Assembly (NCBI GenBank): GCA_910577945.1
Contig: CAJTNI010000001.1
Span: forward strand, 1 to 59,237
Length of the DNA: 59,237 nt
From: an uncultured Christensenella sp.
Lineage (GTDB): Bacteria > Bacillota > Clostridia > Christensenellales > Pumilibacteraceae
Reading direction: 5' to 3'
Under the pieces are notes generated by a model. It was not told where the DNA came from. It searched no databases and was given only the letters and a program-made list of their open reading frames with translations. Shown here piece by piece: positions 40,234 through 48,779 of this stretch (position 1 is the first letter of the stretch; each line of letters starts with the position of its first letter). Made by a program: the position numbers and the translations under genes.

Positions 40234-40274
40234 GTTTTTGACCTCCTAACGAAAGTTGGCATATTTACCCGTCT

Positions 40275-40303
40275 AATATAGCATGATTTTACCCTTTTTG
40301 CAA
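40275..40303 (-). promoter_or_regulatory. rpmB promoter
   Basis: On the minus strand TTGCAA (40303-40298), 17-base spacer, TATATT (40280-40275) with the TGC extension. It is divergent from the yloU promoter 50 bases away. Confidence 0.7.
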
Positions 40304-40353
40304 CCAAAATCGCGCATATTTTCGGGAAAATTCAAAAAAATAAGCTAAAACCC

Positions 40354-40382
40354 TTGCAATATTATAACGAATGGGTTAAAAT
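40354..40382 (+). promoter_or_regulatory. Promoter of the asp23-fakA unit
   Basis: TTGCAA (40354-40359), 17-base spacer, TAAAAT (40377-40382). The leader before the ATG at 40423 is about 35 bases with CGGAG as ribosome site. Confidence 0.7.
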
Positions 40383-40422
40383 ATACGTGCAGGGTACATA
40401 TACTTTATTGACTCGGAGACCT

Positions 40423-40773
40423 ATGAGCGTACACACTTCAAATGCTTACGGCAGAATAACGGTGACGGAAGACTCGATTGCACAAGTCGCAGCCGATACC
40501 GCGTTGGACTGCTACGGCATCGTGGACCTCGTCTCCAAGACCTTTTCCGATAACCTATCGGATTTGTTCAAACGCAAGCGCTTGTCGCGCGGAGTCAACG
40601 TGTATACCAACGGCGACAGAATTTTCATAGACCTTTACGTTATAATCAAATACGGTTTGTCTATCGACGCTGTGGCTCAATCGCTCAAAAAAGCAGTTAA
40701 ATACAGAGTGGAGCATTTTTCCGGTATGGTTGTCGATACGATTAACGTTCATGTTGTCGGTATCAAGGTATAG
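40423..40773 (+). CDS. Asp23/Gls24 family protein (YloU-like)
   Basis: 116 residues of the Asp23 (DUF322) fold: NAYGRITVTEDSIAQVAADTAL, RGVNVYTNGDRIFIDLYVIIKYGLSI and VDTINVHVVGIKV. YloU is always next to fakA (yloV) in Bacillota, but its function is not established. The ATG at 40423 is chosen by its ribosome site; an upstream TTG lies in the promoter. Confidence 0.9.
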   Translation: MSVHTSNAYGRITVTEDSIAQVAADTALDCYGIVDLVSKTFSDNLSDLFKRKRLSRGVNVYTNGDRIFIDLYVIIKYGLSIDAVAQSLKKAVKYRVEHFSGMVVDTINVHVVGIKV

Positions 40774-40796
40774 TACCGAAAACTCGGAGGATTAAA

Positions 40797-42440
40797 ATGC
40801 AAAAATCTATCAACGGCGCAACGTTCCGCAAAATGATTCTGAACGGCGCCAAGCTACTCGACGCCAACAAGGCGCACGTAAACGAGCTTAACGTTTTTCC
40901 TGTTCCCGACGGGGACACGGGTACAAATATGTCGATGACAATGCTTTCCGCCTCGCGCGAGGTGTCGGCTTGTTCAACCAATAATATTCCCGAGCTTTGC
41001 GACGCGGTTGCAAAGGGCGCGCTGCGCGGCGCGCGCGGCAACAGCGGCGTAATACTCAGTCAGATACTCAAAGGCATGACCTCGGTGCTGTCGGGCAGCA
41101 GCGAGCTTTCCGCCAAAACCTTCGCCAAAGCTTTCACCGCAGGCACGGACATTGCCTATAAAGCGGTCACCAAGCCCAAAGAGGGCACTATACTTACGGT
41201 AATCCGCGCTATCGCCGAGTCGGCGGAAAAAGCGGCAAAAAAGAACGTCGAGCTCAAAGACTTTTTCGCAGCCGTCATAGAGGGCGGCGAGGCGATGCTC
41301 AAACAAACCCCCGAAATGTTGCCCGTACTCAAAAAGGCGGGCGTAGTTGATGCGGGCGGCAGAGGACTTTTGATATTGCTCCAAGGCTTTTTGAACGTGC
41401 TCTTGGGTCAAGAGGAAGACTATAATATAGAATACGACGATTCGTACAAGGCGAGCTCGGATAGCCCGTACGACGAGCAGGCGCATTTCAGCTACAACGA
41501 CCTCGCGGAAATCGAGTTTGCGTACTGCACGGAGTTCTTTATCGTAAATCTTTACAAAAAGACGACCGAGGCGGATATCGACCTGTTCCGCGAAAAGCTC
41601 ATGAACATAGGCGACTGCGTGCTCGTTATCGGCGACCTTACCATGGTCAAGGTGCACGTGCACTCCAACGCGCCCGGTCAGGTGCTTACGTACGCGCTCG
41701 AACTCGGCGAGCTGGACCACCTCAAAATAGAAAACATGCTGCAACAGAACCGCGCGCTCAAACAGCAGCAGCAAGAGGATTTAAAGCCGTTCGGCTTGGT
41801 ATCCGTATGCGCGGGCGAAGGGCTTACCGCTATATTCAAGGACCTTTTGGTCGATAACATCATCGAGGGTGGGCAAACGATGAACCCGTCCGCCGACGAT
41901 ATCGCCAAGGCGTGCGACGCGGTAAAGGCGAAAGACGTTTTCGTATTCCCCAACAATAAGAACATTGTGCTCGCCGCCAATCAGGCGAAGGCTTTGTCCA
42001 AGCGCAATATTCACGTGATACCCACCGCCAATATTCCTCAGGGGCTTTCGGCGGTATTGGCGTTCAATCCCGAGGATACCGTAGACGGTAACCTGCAAAA
42101 CATGAACGAAGCGTTGCAGGCGGTGCACGCGGGCTCCGTCACTTACGCGGTGCGCAGCACGCAAATCGGCAATTTCGACCTCAAAGAAGGCGATATTATC
42201 GGCATGGACGCCAAGGATATCGTCGCGAAGGGCGACAGCGTAAGCAAGGTTACCGAGCAGCTCATAGATAAAATGATGGACGACGATATTAGCTGCATTT
42301 CCTTGTATTTCGGCAACGATGTAAAAGAGGACGACGCGAATTCCATCGCAACGGAAATTTCCAAAAAGTACCGTTCTTGCGCGGTAGACGTGCACTTCGG
42401 CGGTCAGCCTCTGTATTACTTTATCGTCTCTCTCGAATAA
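40797..42440 (+). CDS. fakA: Fatty acid kinase subunit FakA (DAK/DhaL-type ATPase)
   Basis: FakA phosphorylates fatty acids bound to FakB (DegV) proteins, allowing exogenous fatty acids to enter phospholipid synthesis. It has 547 residues. The N-terminal DhaL domain has NVFPVPDGDTGTNMSMTM with the Mg-binding aspartates and GARGNSGVILSQIL; a middle domain and a C-terminal DegV-like domain ending HFGGQPLYYFIVSLE follow. No FakB gene is in the window. SD is CGGAGGATTAAA. Confidence 0.95.
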   Translation: MQKSINGATFRKMILNGAKLLDANKAHVNELNVFPVPDGDTGTNMSMTMLSASREVSACSTNNIPELCDAVAKGALRGARGNSGVILSQILKGMTSVLSGSSELSAKTFAKAFTAGTDIAYKAVTKPKEGTILTVIRAIAESAEKAAKKNVELKDFFAAVIEGGEAMLKQTPEMLPVLKKAGVVDAGGRGLLILLQGFLNVLLGQEEDYNIEYDDSYKASSDSPYDEQAHFSYNDLAEIEFAYCTEFFIVNLYKKTTEADIDLFREKLMNIGDCVLVIGDLTMVKVHVHSNAPGQVLTYALELGELDHLKIENMLQQNRALKQQQQEDLKPFGLVSVCAGEGLTAIFKDLLVDNIIEGGQTMNPSADDIAKACDAVKAKDVFVFPNNKNIVLAANQAKALSKRNIHVIPTANIPQGLSAVLAFNPEDTVDGNLQNMNEALQAVHAGSVTYAVRSTQIGNFDLKEGDIIGMDAKDIVAKGDSVSKVTEQLIDKMMDDDISCISLYFGNDVKEDDANSIATEISKKYRSCAVDVHFGGQPLYYFIVSLE

Positions 42441-42454
42441 TATGCGATAATTAT

Positions 42455-42485
42455 CGGGCAGGCGCGTAAAAAGCGCGCTTGCCCG
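42455..42485 (+). terminator. Hairpin after fakA (weak terminator)
   Basis: CGGGCAGGCGCG (42455-42466) and CGCGCTTGCCCG (42474-42485) form 12 pairs with one G-U, loop TAAAAAG. It is followed only by TTGCTTT, so termination is probably partial and recG may be read through. Confidence 0.5.
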
Positions 42486-42546
42486 TTGCTTTACGCAATT
42501 TCCGCGACTACGTCGCGCAACCTCATACTTACAGAAATAACGCGCT

Positions 42547-44520
42547 TTGGAACTGTGCGAGATAAAAGGAATAGGCGCTAAGCGCGTGCAAGCATTAAAC
42601 GGGATGGGTATTTTTACTCCGTCCGATTTGCTGTTGCGTTTTCCCGATAAATACATATTCGGCGACGGCAAGCTCGAACGGAGCTTGCGCGAGGGCGACG
42701 AGGTTTCGTTTTCGGGCGAGGTCAAGACGGAGGCAAAGCGCAGTTTTATTCGTCGCGGGCTGTCCGTCGTGACGTGCGTGTTAGTCAATAACGGCATAGA
42801 CGTGCGGTGTTCTTGGTTCAATCAGCCTTTTGCGGCGCGGAGCTTAAAGGTCGGCGACTGCGTTTACGTCAGCGGAAAAGTAAAAAAATTCAAGAGCGCG
42901 TTGCAGCTCGTAAACCCGACGCTCGTCACGCCGCAAGCGGGCGACGGGAATATAGTTCCCGTATACAAAACGGCTATCCCGTCGCGCACCTTTGCCGCGG
43001 CTGTAAAAATCGCGCTCGACACCGTGCGAGTAAACAGCTACGTCCCGAGAAAGCTCGCCGAGGAATACGGGCTTATGCCGCTTCAAGCCGCGCTTAACGC
43101 TTTGCACGCGCCGCGGTCGGCGACGGAGCTTGCCGCCGCAAAGCGTTCCGTTGCGGTGGAAAACCTGTGCTACGTAATTACATCGTATAGGCTGTTAAAG
43201 GACGACAACCGCGATTTTGTATATAACGCGCCCGTCGATTACGTAGATAGGTTTTGCGACAGTATGCCGTTTCCGCTTACGGGCGACCAGAAAAAGGCTA
43301 TTGACGGCATAATTTCGGAAATGCGCTCGCCCAAGCTCATGAATTTGCTGGTGCAGGGCGAGGTCGGTTGCGGAAAAACGGCGGTCGCGCTGTGCGCTAT
43401 GTACTATGCGGCAATGTGCGGATATCAATCGGTAATCATGACGCCGACGGAGCTTTTGGCGCGACAGCATTGCGAGTCTATGGTTAAGTTCTTAGAGCCG
43501 CTCGGCGTAAGGCCGCAGCTCTTGTGCGCGTCGATGACCAAGCAGCAGCGCGACGTCGCGCTGTTCAATATCAAATACGGCACGGCGAGCTGCATAGTGG
43601 GTACTCAGTCGCTGCTCAGCGAGAATATCGTTTTTTCCGACCTGCGATTGGTAATCGTCGACGAGCAACAGCGGTTCGGCGTAAATCAGCGCGCCAAGCT
43701 CGAAAGCAAGGGAAAAAAGGCGGATATGATTGTTATGACGGCGACGCCCATTCCGCGCACGCTCGCGCTGTCGCTGTACGGCGAGCTAAGGCAAATCGAA
43801 ATACGCGAGCTGCCGTCCAACCGTCCCAAGGTGCATACCGCCGTCGTGCCGCAGGTTAAAATTTCGGGTATGTATAAATATATAGCCGAGCGTGCGGCAA
43901 AGGACGAGCGCACGTATATAGTTTGCCCGCGTATCGAGGACGGCGACGACGAGCTGACGGGCGTGGAAAAGCTGTACGGCGAGCTAAAAGCGACGGCGCT
44001 CGGCGGTTTTGTCGGTTGCGTGCACGGCAAAATGCGCGATGCGGAAAAAGCGGCTGTCATGAACGACTTTAAAACGGGCAAGATAAAGGTGCTCGTTTCC
44101 ACAACTGTCGTGGAGGTGGGTATAGACGTGCCCGAGGCGACGACGGTCGTTATTTACGACGCGGAGCGTTACGGGCTGTCGCAGCTGCACCAAATGCGCG
44201 GCAGGGTCGGGCGCGGCACAAAGGAGTCGTATTGCTTTTTGGTGAGCGAGCACGGCACGCCCGAAAGCGACGAACGGCTCAAAAGCTTTTGCGCGGTATC
44301 GGACGGGTTCGCCGTGTCCGAGCTCGATTTCAAGCTGCGCGGCGCGGGCGATTTCGTGGGTTTGAAACAGCACGGCAACGGTACGTTGGAAATAGACGAG
44401 CGCGTTATCGAAAAGGCTCGCGCGCTATCCGACGCGTTGATTGCGGACGGGAGCGTATCCGATTCGATTGTGCGTTCGCTCAAAAGCCCCGAATTTATCC
44501 GTTCGGTGACAATGAACTGA
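42547..44520 (+). CDS. recG: ATP-dependent DNA helicase RecG
   Basis: A double-stranded DNA translocase that reverses stalled forks and processes branched structures. It has 657 residues (usual ~680): a wedge OB domain (~1-150), helicase motifs QGEVGCGKTAVA, DEQQRFGVNQRA, TATPIPRTLALS, and the C-terminal QMRGRVGRG and LRGAGDFVGLKQHG. The start is TTG at 42547 with no strong ribosome site; the 106-base gap upstream holds only the hairpin above. The stop overlaps comEC. Confidence 0.96.
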   Translation: MELCEIKGIGAKRVQALNGMGIFTPSDLLLRFPDKYIFGDGKLERSLREGDEVSFSGEVKTEAKRSFIRRGLSVVTCVLVNNGIDVRCSWFNQPFAARSLKVGDCVYVSGKVKKFKSALQLVNPTLVTPQAGDGNIVPVYKTAIPSRTFAAAVKIALDTVRVNSYVPRKLAEEYGLMPLQAALNALHAPRSATELAAAKRSVAVENLCYVITSYRLLKDDNRDFVYNAPVDYVDRFCDSMPFPLTGDQKKAIDGIISEMRSPKLMNLLVQGEVGCGKTAVALCAMYYAAMCGYQSVIMTPTELLARQHCESMVKFLEPLGVRPQLLCASMTKQQRDVALFNIKYGTASCIVGTQSLLSENIVFSDLRLVIVDEQQRFGVNQRAKLESKGKKADMIVMTATPIPRTLALSLYGELRQIEIRELPSNRPKVHTAVVPQVKISGMYKYIAERAAKDERTYIVCPRIEDGDDELTGVEKLYGELKATALGGFVGCVHGKMRDAEKAAVMNDFKTGKIKVLVSTTVVEVGIDVPEATTVVIYDAERYGLSQLHQMRGRVGRGTKESYCFLVSEHGTPESDERLKSFCAVSDGFAVSELDFKLRGAGDFVGLKQHGNGTLEIDERVIEKARALSDALIADGSVSDSIVRSLKSPEFIRSVTMN

Positions 44521-46586
44521 TGGAGCGCGCGCCCGTTAATTTTCGTGCGTTTTTGTTGATAGCGACGGCGGTCGTCGGAGCTGTTTTTTGCGCGTATATG
44601 TATGCGGTCAATGCGGTCGCGGGAATTATTCTCGGCGTTTTGCTTATTGCTGCGTTGGCGATTGCGACGGTAGTCGTCGCTTTTTTGTTTGTGAAAAAGC
44701 GCGTAAAGCTGCGCGTTGCGGCGGCGTGCGGGTTGGCTTTCGTTTTGGGCTTGTCGGCGTTTGCGTTCGGCGCGGCGCAGGCGCGAAAATGGCGCGACGG
44801 CTTGGATATGGGCGGATATCGCTACGTGTCGGGCAGAGTGTGCGCAGTTGATACGAGCACGGGCGGGTACAGACTGTATTTGGAAAAGCTCAGGCTCGAC
44901 GGCGCGCGCGCGGACGGCGTTATGTGCGTGAAATTAAACGCCGACGACGAAAATTACGGCGAATTCGTCGCGTGCGGCGATACCGTTTCGTTCCCGTCGT
45001 ACGTTATCGCCGGCAAGCTCGTCGACGGATATTCGGTGGACGGCACGGCGTACAGGACGGATACGCGCTACTATGCCGCTGTTCGGGCGGACGAATTGAA
45101 AATAGATTTCGGCGAGCCAAACGCGACGGAGCGGTTTTTGTCCGCGCTCAAAACGCTTTATATCGACAATATGGGCGACAGGTACGGTAATATCGCTTTT
45201 TCCATGGTGAGCGGGGACAAGCATACGCTCGCGACGGACGTCAAGGAATATTATTCGGCGGCGGGGCTCGGACACATTATGGCGGTGTCGGGCTTGCATA
45301 TCGGATTTATGGCAATGCTGCTCGACTTTTTACTTAAAAAGCTGGGAAAAAGAATTAGATTTTCCATAATTTTGTGCGTGCTGGTCGCGTACGCCGCGCT
45401 TGCCGATTTTTCGCCGTCGGTGGTGCGCGCCGTAATAATGACCGTTGTCGCCATGTCGTCGCTGTTTGTCGGCGGGCGGCGCGACATACTTTCGTCGCTT
45501 TTGTGCGCGCTTTCGCTGATTTTGGCGGTCAAGCCGTTTTATTTGTTCGAGGTCGGTTTTTTGCTCAGCTTCGGCGCGATATTCGGCATCGCGGTTTTCG
45601 GCAACTCGATAGCAAGGTTTTTCGTGCGGCACGGCGCGCACCGAAAAGTAGCGCAATCTGTCGGCGCGGCGGCGTCCGTTTCAATCGGAATTACGCCCGC
45701 GGAAATATATTTTTTCAACGCTTTGCCCGTTTTGACGGTGCTTGTCAATATAGCCGTAATTCCGTACGTGGCGGTTGTGTTTATCGCTATCGTGTGCATG
45801 ACGGTCGTAGCCGCAATGGGGTTGGGCGGCGCGCTTGCGGCGTGCAAATATATGCTTATTCCGTTGGACATGATAGCGCAGGGTATGGCGGCTGCGCCGT
45901 TGGTAAGCGTGACGGTATTTTCGACGGCGGCGGTGTTTTTGAGCTATCCGATTATGTTTTGCGCGAGCGAATTTTTCATGATGCCCAAGGGCAAGCTCGC
46001 CGTAATCGCGTATTCGGCAGCCGCATGCGTCGCGCTCTGCGCGGTCGGCGCGCCGCGCGTCGATAATACCTTGACGGTCGTGCCGAACGCGGAAACCACG
46101 AGTATTGTTTGCATTGACGGCAAAGCTTATGTGGTCGGTTATATGGGCGACGAATACGCCGTGCGCGGCGCGCTTAAAAAGCTGCGCCGAAAGCGTGTGG
46201 ACGGCATGTATCTGCTGGACGCGGACGACGGTGCGGCAGAGCGAATAATCGAGTTAAGTCGGACGTTCGATATCGGCACGGTGTATTGTATGAGCGCCGA
46301 AAACGGAGTGCGTTTAATCGAAAACGGTATAGATTTCAGGCTGTACGACGGCAGCGGCGCGTTTTCCGTCGAGTACGACGGCGGCGCGGTGCTGGGATAT
46401 TCGTATAACGACGTGCTGTTTGCCGCCGACAACGCGAATGAGCGCGCGTTTTCCGCGTACGGGCATGTGCGCGTTCGGTCTGTCGAAAACGCGCCGAAGG
46501 GCGTAATTTACTACTGCAATTACGGCGCGAACGGACATATCGGCGTCTATACGACGGCGTCGGGTATATATACGGTGGAATTATAG
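44520..46586 (+). CDS. comEC: ComEC/Rec2 family DNA uptake protein with altered hydrolase domain
   Basis: ComEC forms the membrane channel for single-stranded DNA in transformation. It has 688 residues: two N-terminal spans, an OB-like extracellular segment (~95-190), the competence domain with HIMAVSGLHIGFMAMLLD and LLSFGAIFGIAVFG and many spans (~245-510), and a C-terminal domain of the metallo-beta-lactamase fold (~520-688). In the last domain the expected HxHxDH reads LLDADDGAAERI and no replacement histidines are evident, so the nuclease site looks lost. The ATG overlaps the recG stop (TGATG variant by one base). No other competence gene is in the window. Confidence 0.85.
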   Translation: MERAPVNFRAFLLIATAVVGAVFCAYMYAVNAVAGIILGVLLIAALAIATVVVAFLFVKKRVKLRVAAACGLAFVLGLSAFAFGAAQARKWRDGLDMGGYRYVSGRVCAVDTSTGGYRLYLEKLRLDGARADGVMCVKLNADDENYGEFVACGDTVSFPSYVIAGKLVDGYSVDGTAYRTDTRYYAAVRADELKIDFGEPNATERFLSALKTLYIDNMGDRYGNIAFSMVSGDKHTLATDVKEYYSAAGLGHIMAVSGLHIGFMAMLLDFLLKKLGKRIRFSIILCVLVAYAALADFSPSVVRAVIMTVVAMSSLFVGGRRDILSSLLCALSLILAVKPFYLFEVGFLLSFGAIFGIAVFGNSIARFFVRHGAHRKVAQSVGAAASVSIGITPAEIYFFNALPVLTVLVNIAVIPYVAVVFIAIVCMTVVAAMGLGGALAACKYMLIPLDMIAQGMAAAPLVSVTVFSTAAVFLSYPIMFCASEFFMMPKGKLAVIAYSAAACVALCAVGAPRVDNTLTVVPNAETTSIVCIDGKAYVVGYMGDEYAVRGALKKLRRKRVDGMYLLDADDGAAERIIELSRTFDIGTVYCMSAENGVRLIENGIDFRLYDGSGAFSVEYDGGAVLGYSYNDVLFAADNANERAFSAYGHVRVRSVENAPKGVIYYCNYGANGHIGVYTTASGIYTVEL

Positions 46587-46593
46587 TATATGT

Positions 46594-46612
46594 AAACGGC
46601 ATTAAGCCGTTT
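46594..46612. terminator. Terminator after comEC
   Basis: AAACGGC (46594-46600), loop ATTAA, GCCGTTT (46606-46612) followed by TT. Short but perfect stem. A second inverted repeat (about 46664-46693, GCGCAC/GTGCGC arms around a T7 loop) lies 25 bases before the end of the convergent lipoprotein gene. Confidence 0.6.
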
Positions 46613-46717
46613 TTAAGGTGTGCGATAGCGATTGAGCGCACACGCGCAACATTTATCGGAACGGGGCGCACTGGCGTTTTTTTGCGCCGTGCGCATACTG
46701 CGACGGAATGCTATAAG

Positions 46718-47323
46718 CTATTTTCTCGCGCCGTCGGCGGGAGTGGTCGTGCGCGACAGCACGATTACGCGGCAGTTGTCGTAAATCATAAGCTTGTTTT
46801 GCGGCAGTACGTCGCAGTACATGCTGTCGGCAACGTATTCGTTATGTGCGGGCCGGTCGATTTGCTCGTCGTAGTACAGCATTACCTCGTCGCGGCGCGC
46901 GTACCAATGCCCCGTGTGGTCTACGGAAACGCCGTCGGTAACCACCTGCATGGTAAAAGTGTTGTCGTCCGATAACTGCAATTTGTAGTCGAGCGTTTCG
47001 TCCTTGTCGATTCCGAACGGAGTGTGCACGTATTCGAGAGTGTAAGACCCGCCGAGCGACGGCAAAAACCTGCGTCTTACGCCCGGACGCGGCTGCTTGT
47101 CTACGCTGTCGAAAAGGACGTCGCAAATATCGTCGTTGGGGACGATGATTACGTCGCCGCGCGGTTCGATTACTTTGTCGTCGGGCGTGACGATGGGCGC
47201 AATCGGCTTGGGCGCGTCTTGCGCGTTGTTGTCGGGCGCGGTTTTGGGCGCGGGCGAGCATGCCGTGAGAACGGCGGTGGGGATGAGTGCGCAGGCGATT
47301 GCCGCGGTCATAAGCTTTTTCAT
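46718..47323 (-). CDS. Predicted lipoprotein of unknown function
   Basis: 201 residues on the minus strand. The signal peptide MKKLMTAAIACALIPTAVL ends in the lipobox LTAC with Cys22. A Pro/Ala-rich spacer (~23-55) follows, and then a domain of beta-rich character with YTLEYVHTPFGIDKDETLDYKLQL, DDNTFTMQVVTDG and GHWYARRDEVMLYYD, which suggests a small lipocalin-like or META-like barrel. I recognise no named family. A TATAAA candidate -10 (47383-47378) lies upstream, and the ribosome site is GAAGG. Divergent from infC. Probably surface exposed. Confidence 0.75.
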   Translation of the reverse strand: MKKLMTAAIACALIPTAVLTACSPAPKTAPDNNAQDAPKPIAPIVTPDDKVIEPRGDVIIVPNDDICDVLFDSVDKQPRPGVRRRFLPSLGGSYTLEYVHTPFGIDKDETLDYKLQLSDDNTFTMQVVTDGVSVDHTGHWYARRDEVMLYYDEQIDRPAHNEYVADSMYCDVLPQNKLMIYDNCRVIVLSRTTTPADGARK

Positions 47324-47430
47324 AACGATACCTTCCTTTTTGTTTCGGTGTTTCTAGTGTTTTTCCGCGTCGCGCCTTTTATACGCGAATAAAAATTTGA
47401 ATAAGTTCTTACGAAAAACGGTGAAAACGT

Positions 47431-47459
47431 TTGACAAAAGCGCGCGCGTGTAATATAAT
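47431..47459 (+). promoter_or_regulatory. infC-rpmI-rplT promoter
   Basis: TTGACA (47431-47436), 17-base spacer, TATAAT (47454-47459): perfect consensus. The transcribed leader before infC is about 125 bases. Confidence 0.9.
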
Positions 47460-47469
47460 AAACGAGCAA

Positions 47470-47571
47470 AGCAGATTTAATCTCACCGTTCGGGCTTGCT
47501 CGGGACGGTCAATCATCGAATAAAACCGTTTTTTGATGTGAGTTGAATTTGTTTGGCTCGCAATTTTTTTT
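47470..47571 (+). promoter_or_regulatory. infC leader with mutually exclusive hairpins (attenuator candidate)
   Basis: ACGGT at 47505-47509 can pair either with ACCGT at 47485-47489 (upstream helix) or with ACCGT at 47525-47529. The second choice is followed by six T (47529-47534), an intrinsic terminator form. In Bacillus subtilis this operon is controlled by L20-dependent transcription attenuation, so a similar switch is plausible. A second T tract (47563-47570) lies just before the ribosome site GGAGG. Stems are only 5-7 pairs, so this needs folding support. Confidence 0.45.
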
Positions 47572-47589
47572 ATTTCGGAGGATTCGACC

Positions 47590-48108
47590 ATTTTTAAAGA
47601 GCTGGTAAGAGATAACGCGATTTCCGACAGTTTGGAAGTCCGAGTAAAGGATGAGACGGGCGCAATGCTCGGCATCATGCGCGCAAGTCAAGCCAAACAG
47701 CTAGCCGACGAGCGCAGACTCGATTTGGTTATGATTACGCCAAACGCGCAACCGCCCGTATGTCAGATTATGGACTACGGCAAGTTCAAATTCGACGCTA
47801 CCAAAAAGGCGAAGGACGCGCAAAAGAACCAGAAAAAGACAGATATTAAGGAAATTCGACTGTCGATTACCATTGATACGGGCGACCTTAACACCAAATC
47901 CAAGCAAGCCCGCAAATTCCTTGCGGACGGCGACAAAGTAAAGGTTTCCATTCGTATGCGCGGTCGTCAAATGGTGCGTCCGCAAATGGGCGTGGACATT
48001 ATGAACGCGTTTTTCGAGACGGTCAAGGATATCGCCACCATGGACAGAAAGCCCGCGGTGGACGGCAGAAGCATCGTCATGAATCTTCAACCCATAGTAA
48101 GTAAATAA
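47590..48108 (+). CDS. infC: Translation initiation factor IF-3, with ATT start codon
   Basis: IF-3 keeps ribosomal subunits apart and proofreads start codons. It has 172 residues, with LGIMRASQAKQLADERRLDL, PPVCQIMDYGKFKFD and KEIRLSITIDTGDL all conserved. The start is ATT at 47590, eight bases after GGAGG (47577-47581), giving the expected N-terminus IFKELVRDNAIS; the TTG at 47632 would remove conserved residues. AUU is the known infC start in many bacteria and underlies IF3 autoregulation. First gene of infC-rpmI-rplT. Confidence 0.97.
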   Translation: MFKELVRDNAISDSLEVRVKDETGAMLGIMRASQAKQLADERRLDLVMITPNAQPPVCQIMDYGKFKFDATKKAKDAQKNQKKTDIKEIRLSITIDTGDLNTKSKQARKFLADGDKVKVSIRMRGRQMVRPQMGVDIMNAFFETVKDIATMDRKPAVDGRSIVMNLQPIVSK

Positions 48109-48129
48109 TTTTCTTCGGAGGAACATCAT

Positions 48130-48327
48130 ATGCCTAAAATGAAAAGCCACAGCGGTGCGAAAAAGCGCTTCCGCGTAACCGCCAACGGCAGAGTCAAAAG
48201 AGCGCAACAGGGAAAAAATCACATTCTCAATAAAAAGCCGAGAAAGCGTATCATGAGATTGCGTCAGGGCGCTTATCTTAAATCTACCAAGCAAGAAAAG
48301 ACCATTCGCAACATGGCGCAGAAGTAA
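48130..48327 (+). CDS. rpmI: 50S ribosomal protein L35
   Basis: 65 residues with the L35 pattern MPKMKSHSGAKKRFRVTANG and KNHILNKKPRKR. Ribosome site CGGAGGAACATCAT. It lies between infC and rplT as in nearly all bacteria. Confidence 0.98.
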   Translation: MPKMKSHSGAKKRFRVTANGRVKRAQQGKNHILNKKPRKRIMRLRQGAYLKSTKQEKTIRNMAQK

Positions 48328-48339
48328 GGAGACACTACC

Positions 48340-48696
48340 ATGAGAATTAAAAGAGCAGTAAATGCGGTTAAAAAACGCAGAAAGATTTTCAAGCTGTCCA
48401 AGGGCTATTTCGGCTCGAAATCGCGCTCGTACCGCGTAGCGCGCCAAGCCGTTATGAAGTCGCAGATGTACGCGTACATCGGCAGACGTCTTAAAAAACG
48501 CGATTTCCGCTCGCTGTGGATTACGCGTATCAACGCCGCCGCGCGTATCAACGGATTGTCGTATTCAAAGCTCATGCACGGGCTCAAAGTCAGCGGCATC
48601 AACCTCAACCGCAAAGTGCTTGCGGAAATGGCTGTTAACGACGAAAAGGCGTTTGCCGCGCTCGCCGCGACGGCAAAGAACGCTCTCGCAAAATAA
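48340..48696 (+). CDS. rplT: 50S ribosomal protein L20
   Basis: 118 residues, with RRKIFKLSKGYFGSKSRSYR and RIINAAAR-type (here RINAAARINGLSYSKLMHGL) segments. L20 is an early assembly protein and, in several bacteria, the repressor of its own operon through the leader. A terminator follows. Confidence 0.98.
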   Translation: MRIKRAVNAVKKRRKIFKLSKGYFGSKSRSYRVARQAVMKSQMYAYIGRRLKKRDFRSLWITRINAAARINGLSYSKLMHGLKVSGINLNRKVLAEMAVNDEKAFAALAATAKNALAK

Positions 48697-48701
48697 CGCA
48701 C

Positions 48702-48736
48702 AACAAAGGACGTCGCAAGCGTCCTTTTGTTTTTGC
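48702..48736 (+). terminator. Intrinsic terminator after rplT
   Basis: AACAAAGGACG pairs with CGTCCTTTTGTT (one bulge) around TCGCAAG and is followed by T to 48734. Confidence 0.85.
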
Positions 48737-48761
48737 GTAGGCGTAAGCTTGCGATTATAGC
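48733..48761 (+). promoter_or_regulatory. Promoter candidate of the TrmH-type methyltransferase gene
   Basis: TTGCGT (48733-48738), 17-base spacer, TATAGC (48756-48761). It starts in the T tract of the rplT terminator. The short leader has CGGAG as ribosome site. Confidence 0.45.
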
Positions 48762-48779
48762 CAACGTAACGGAGAAAGC

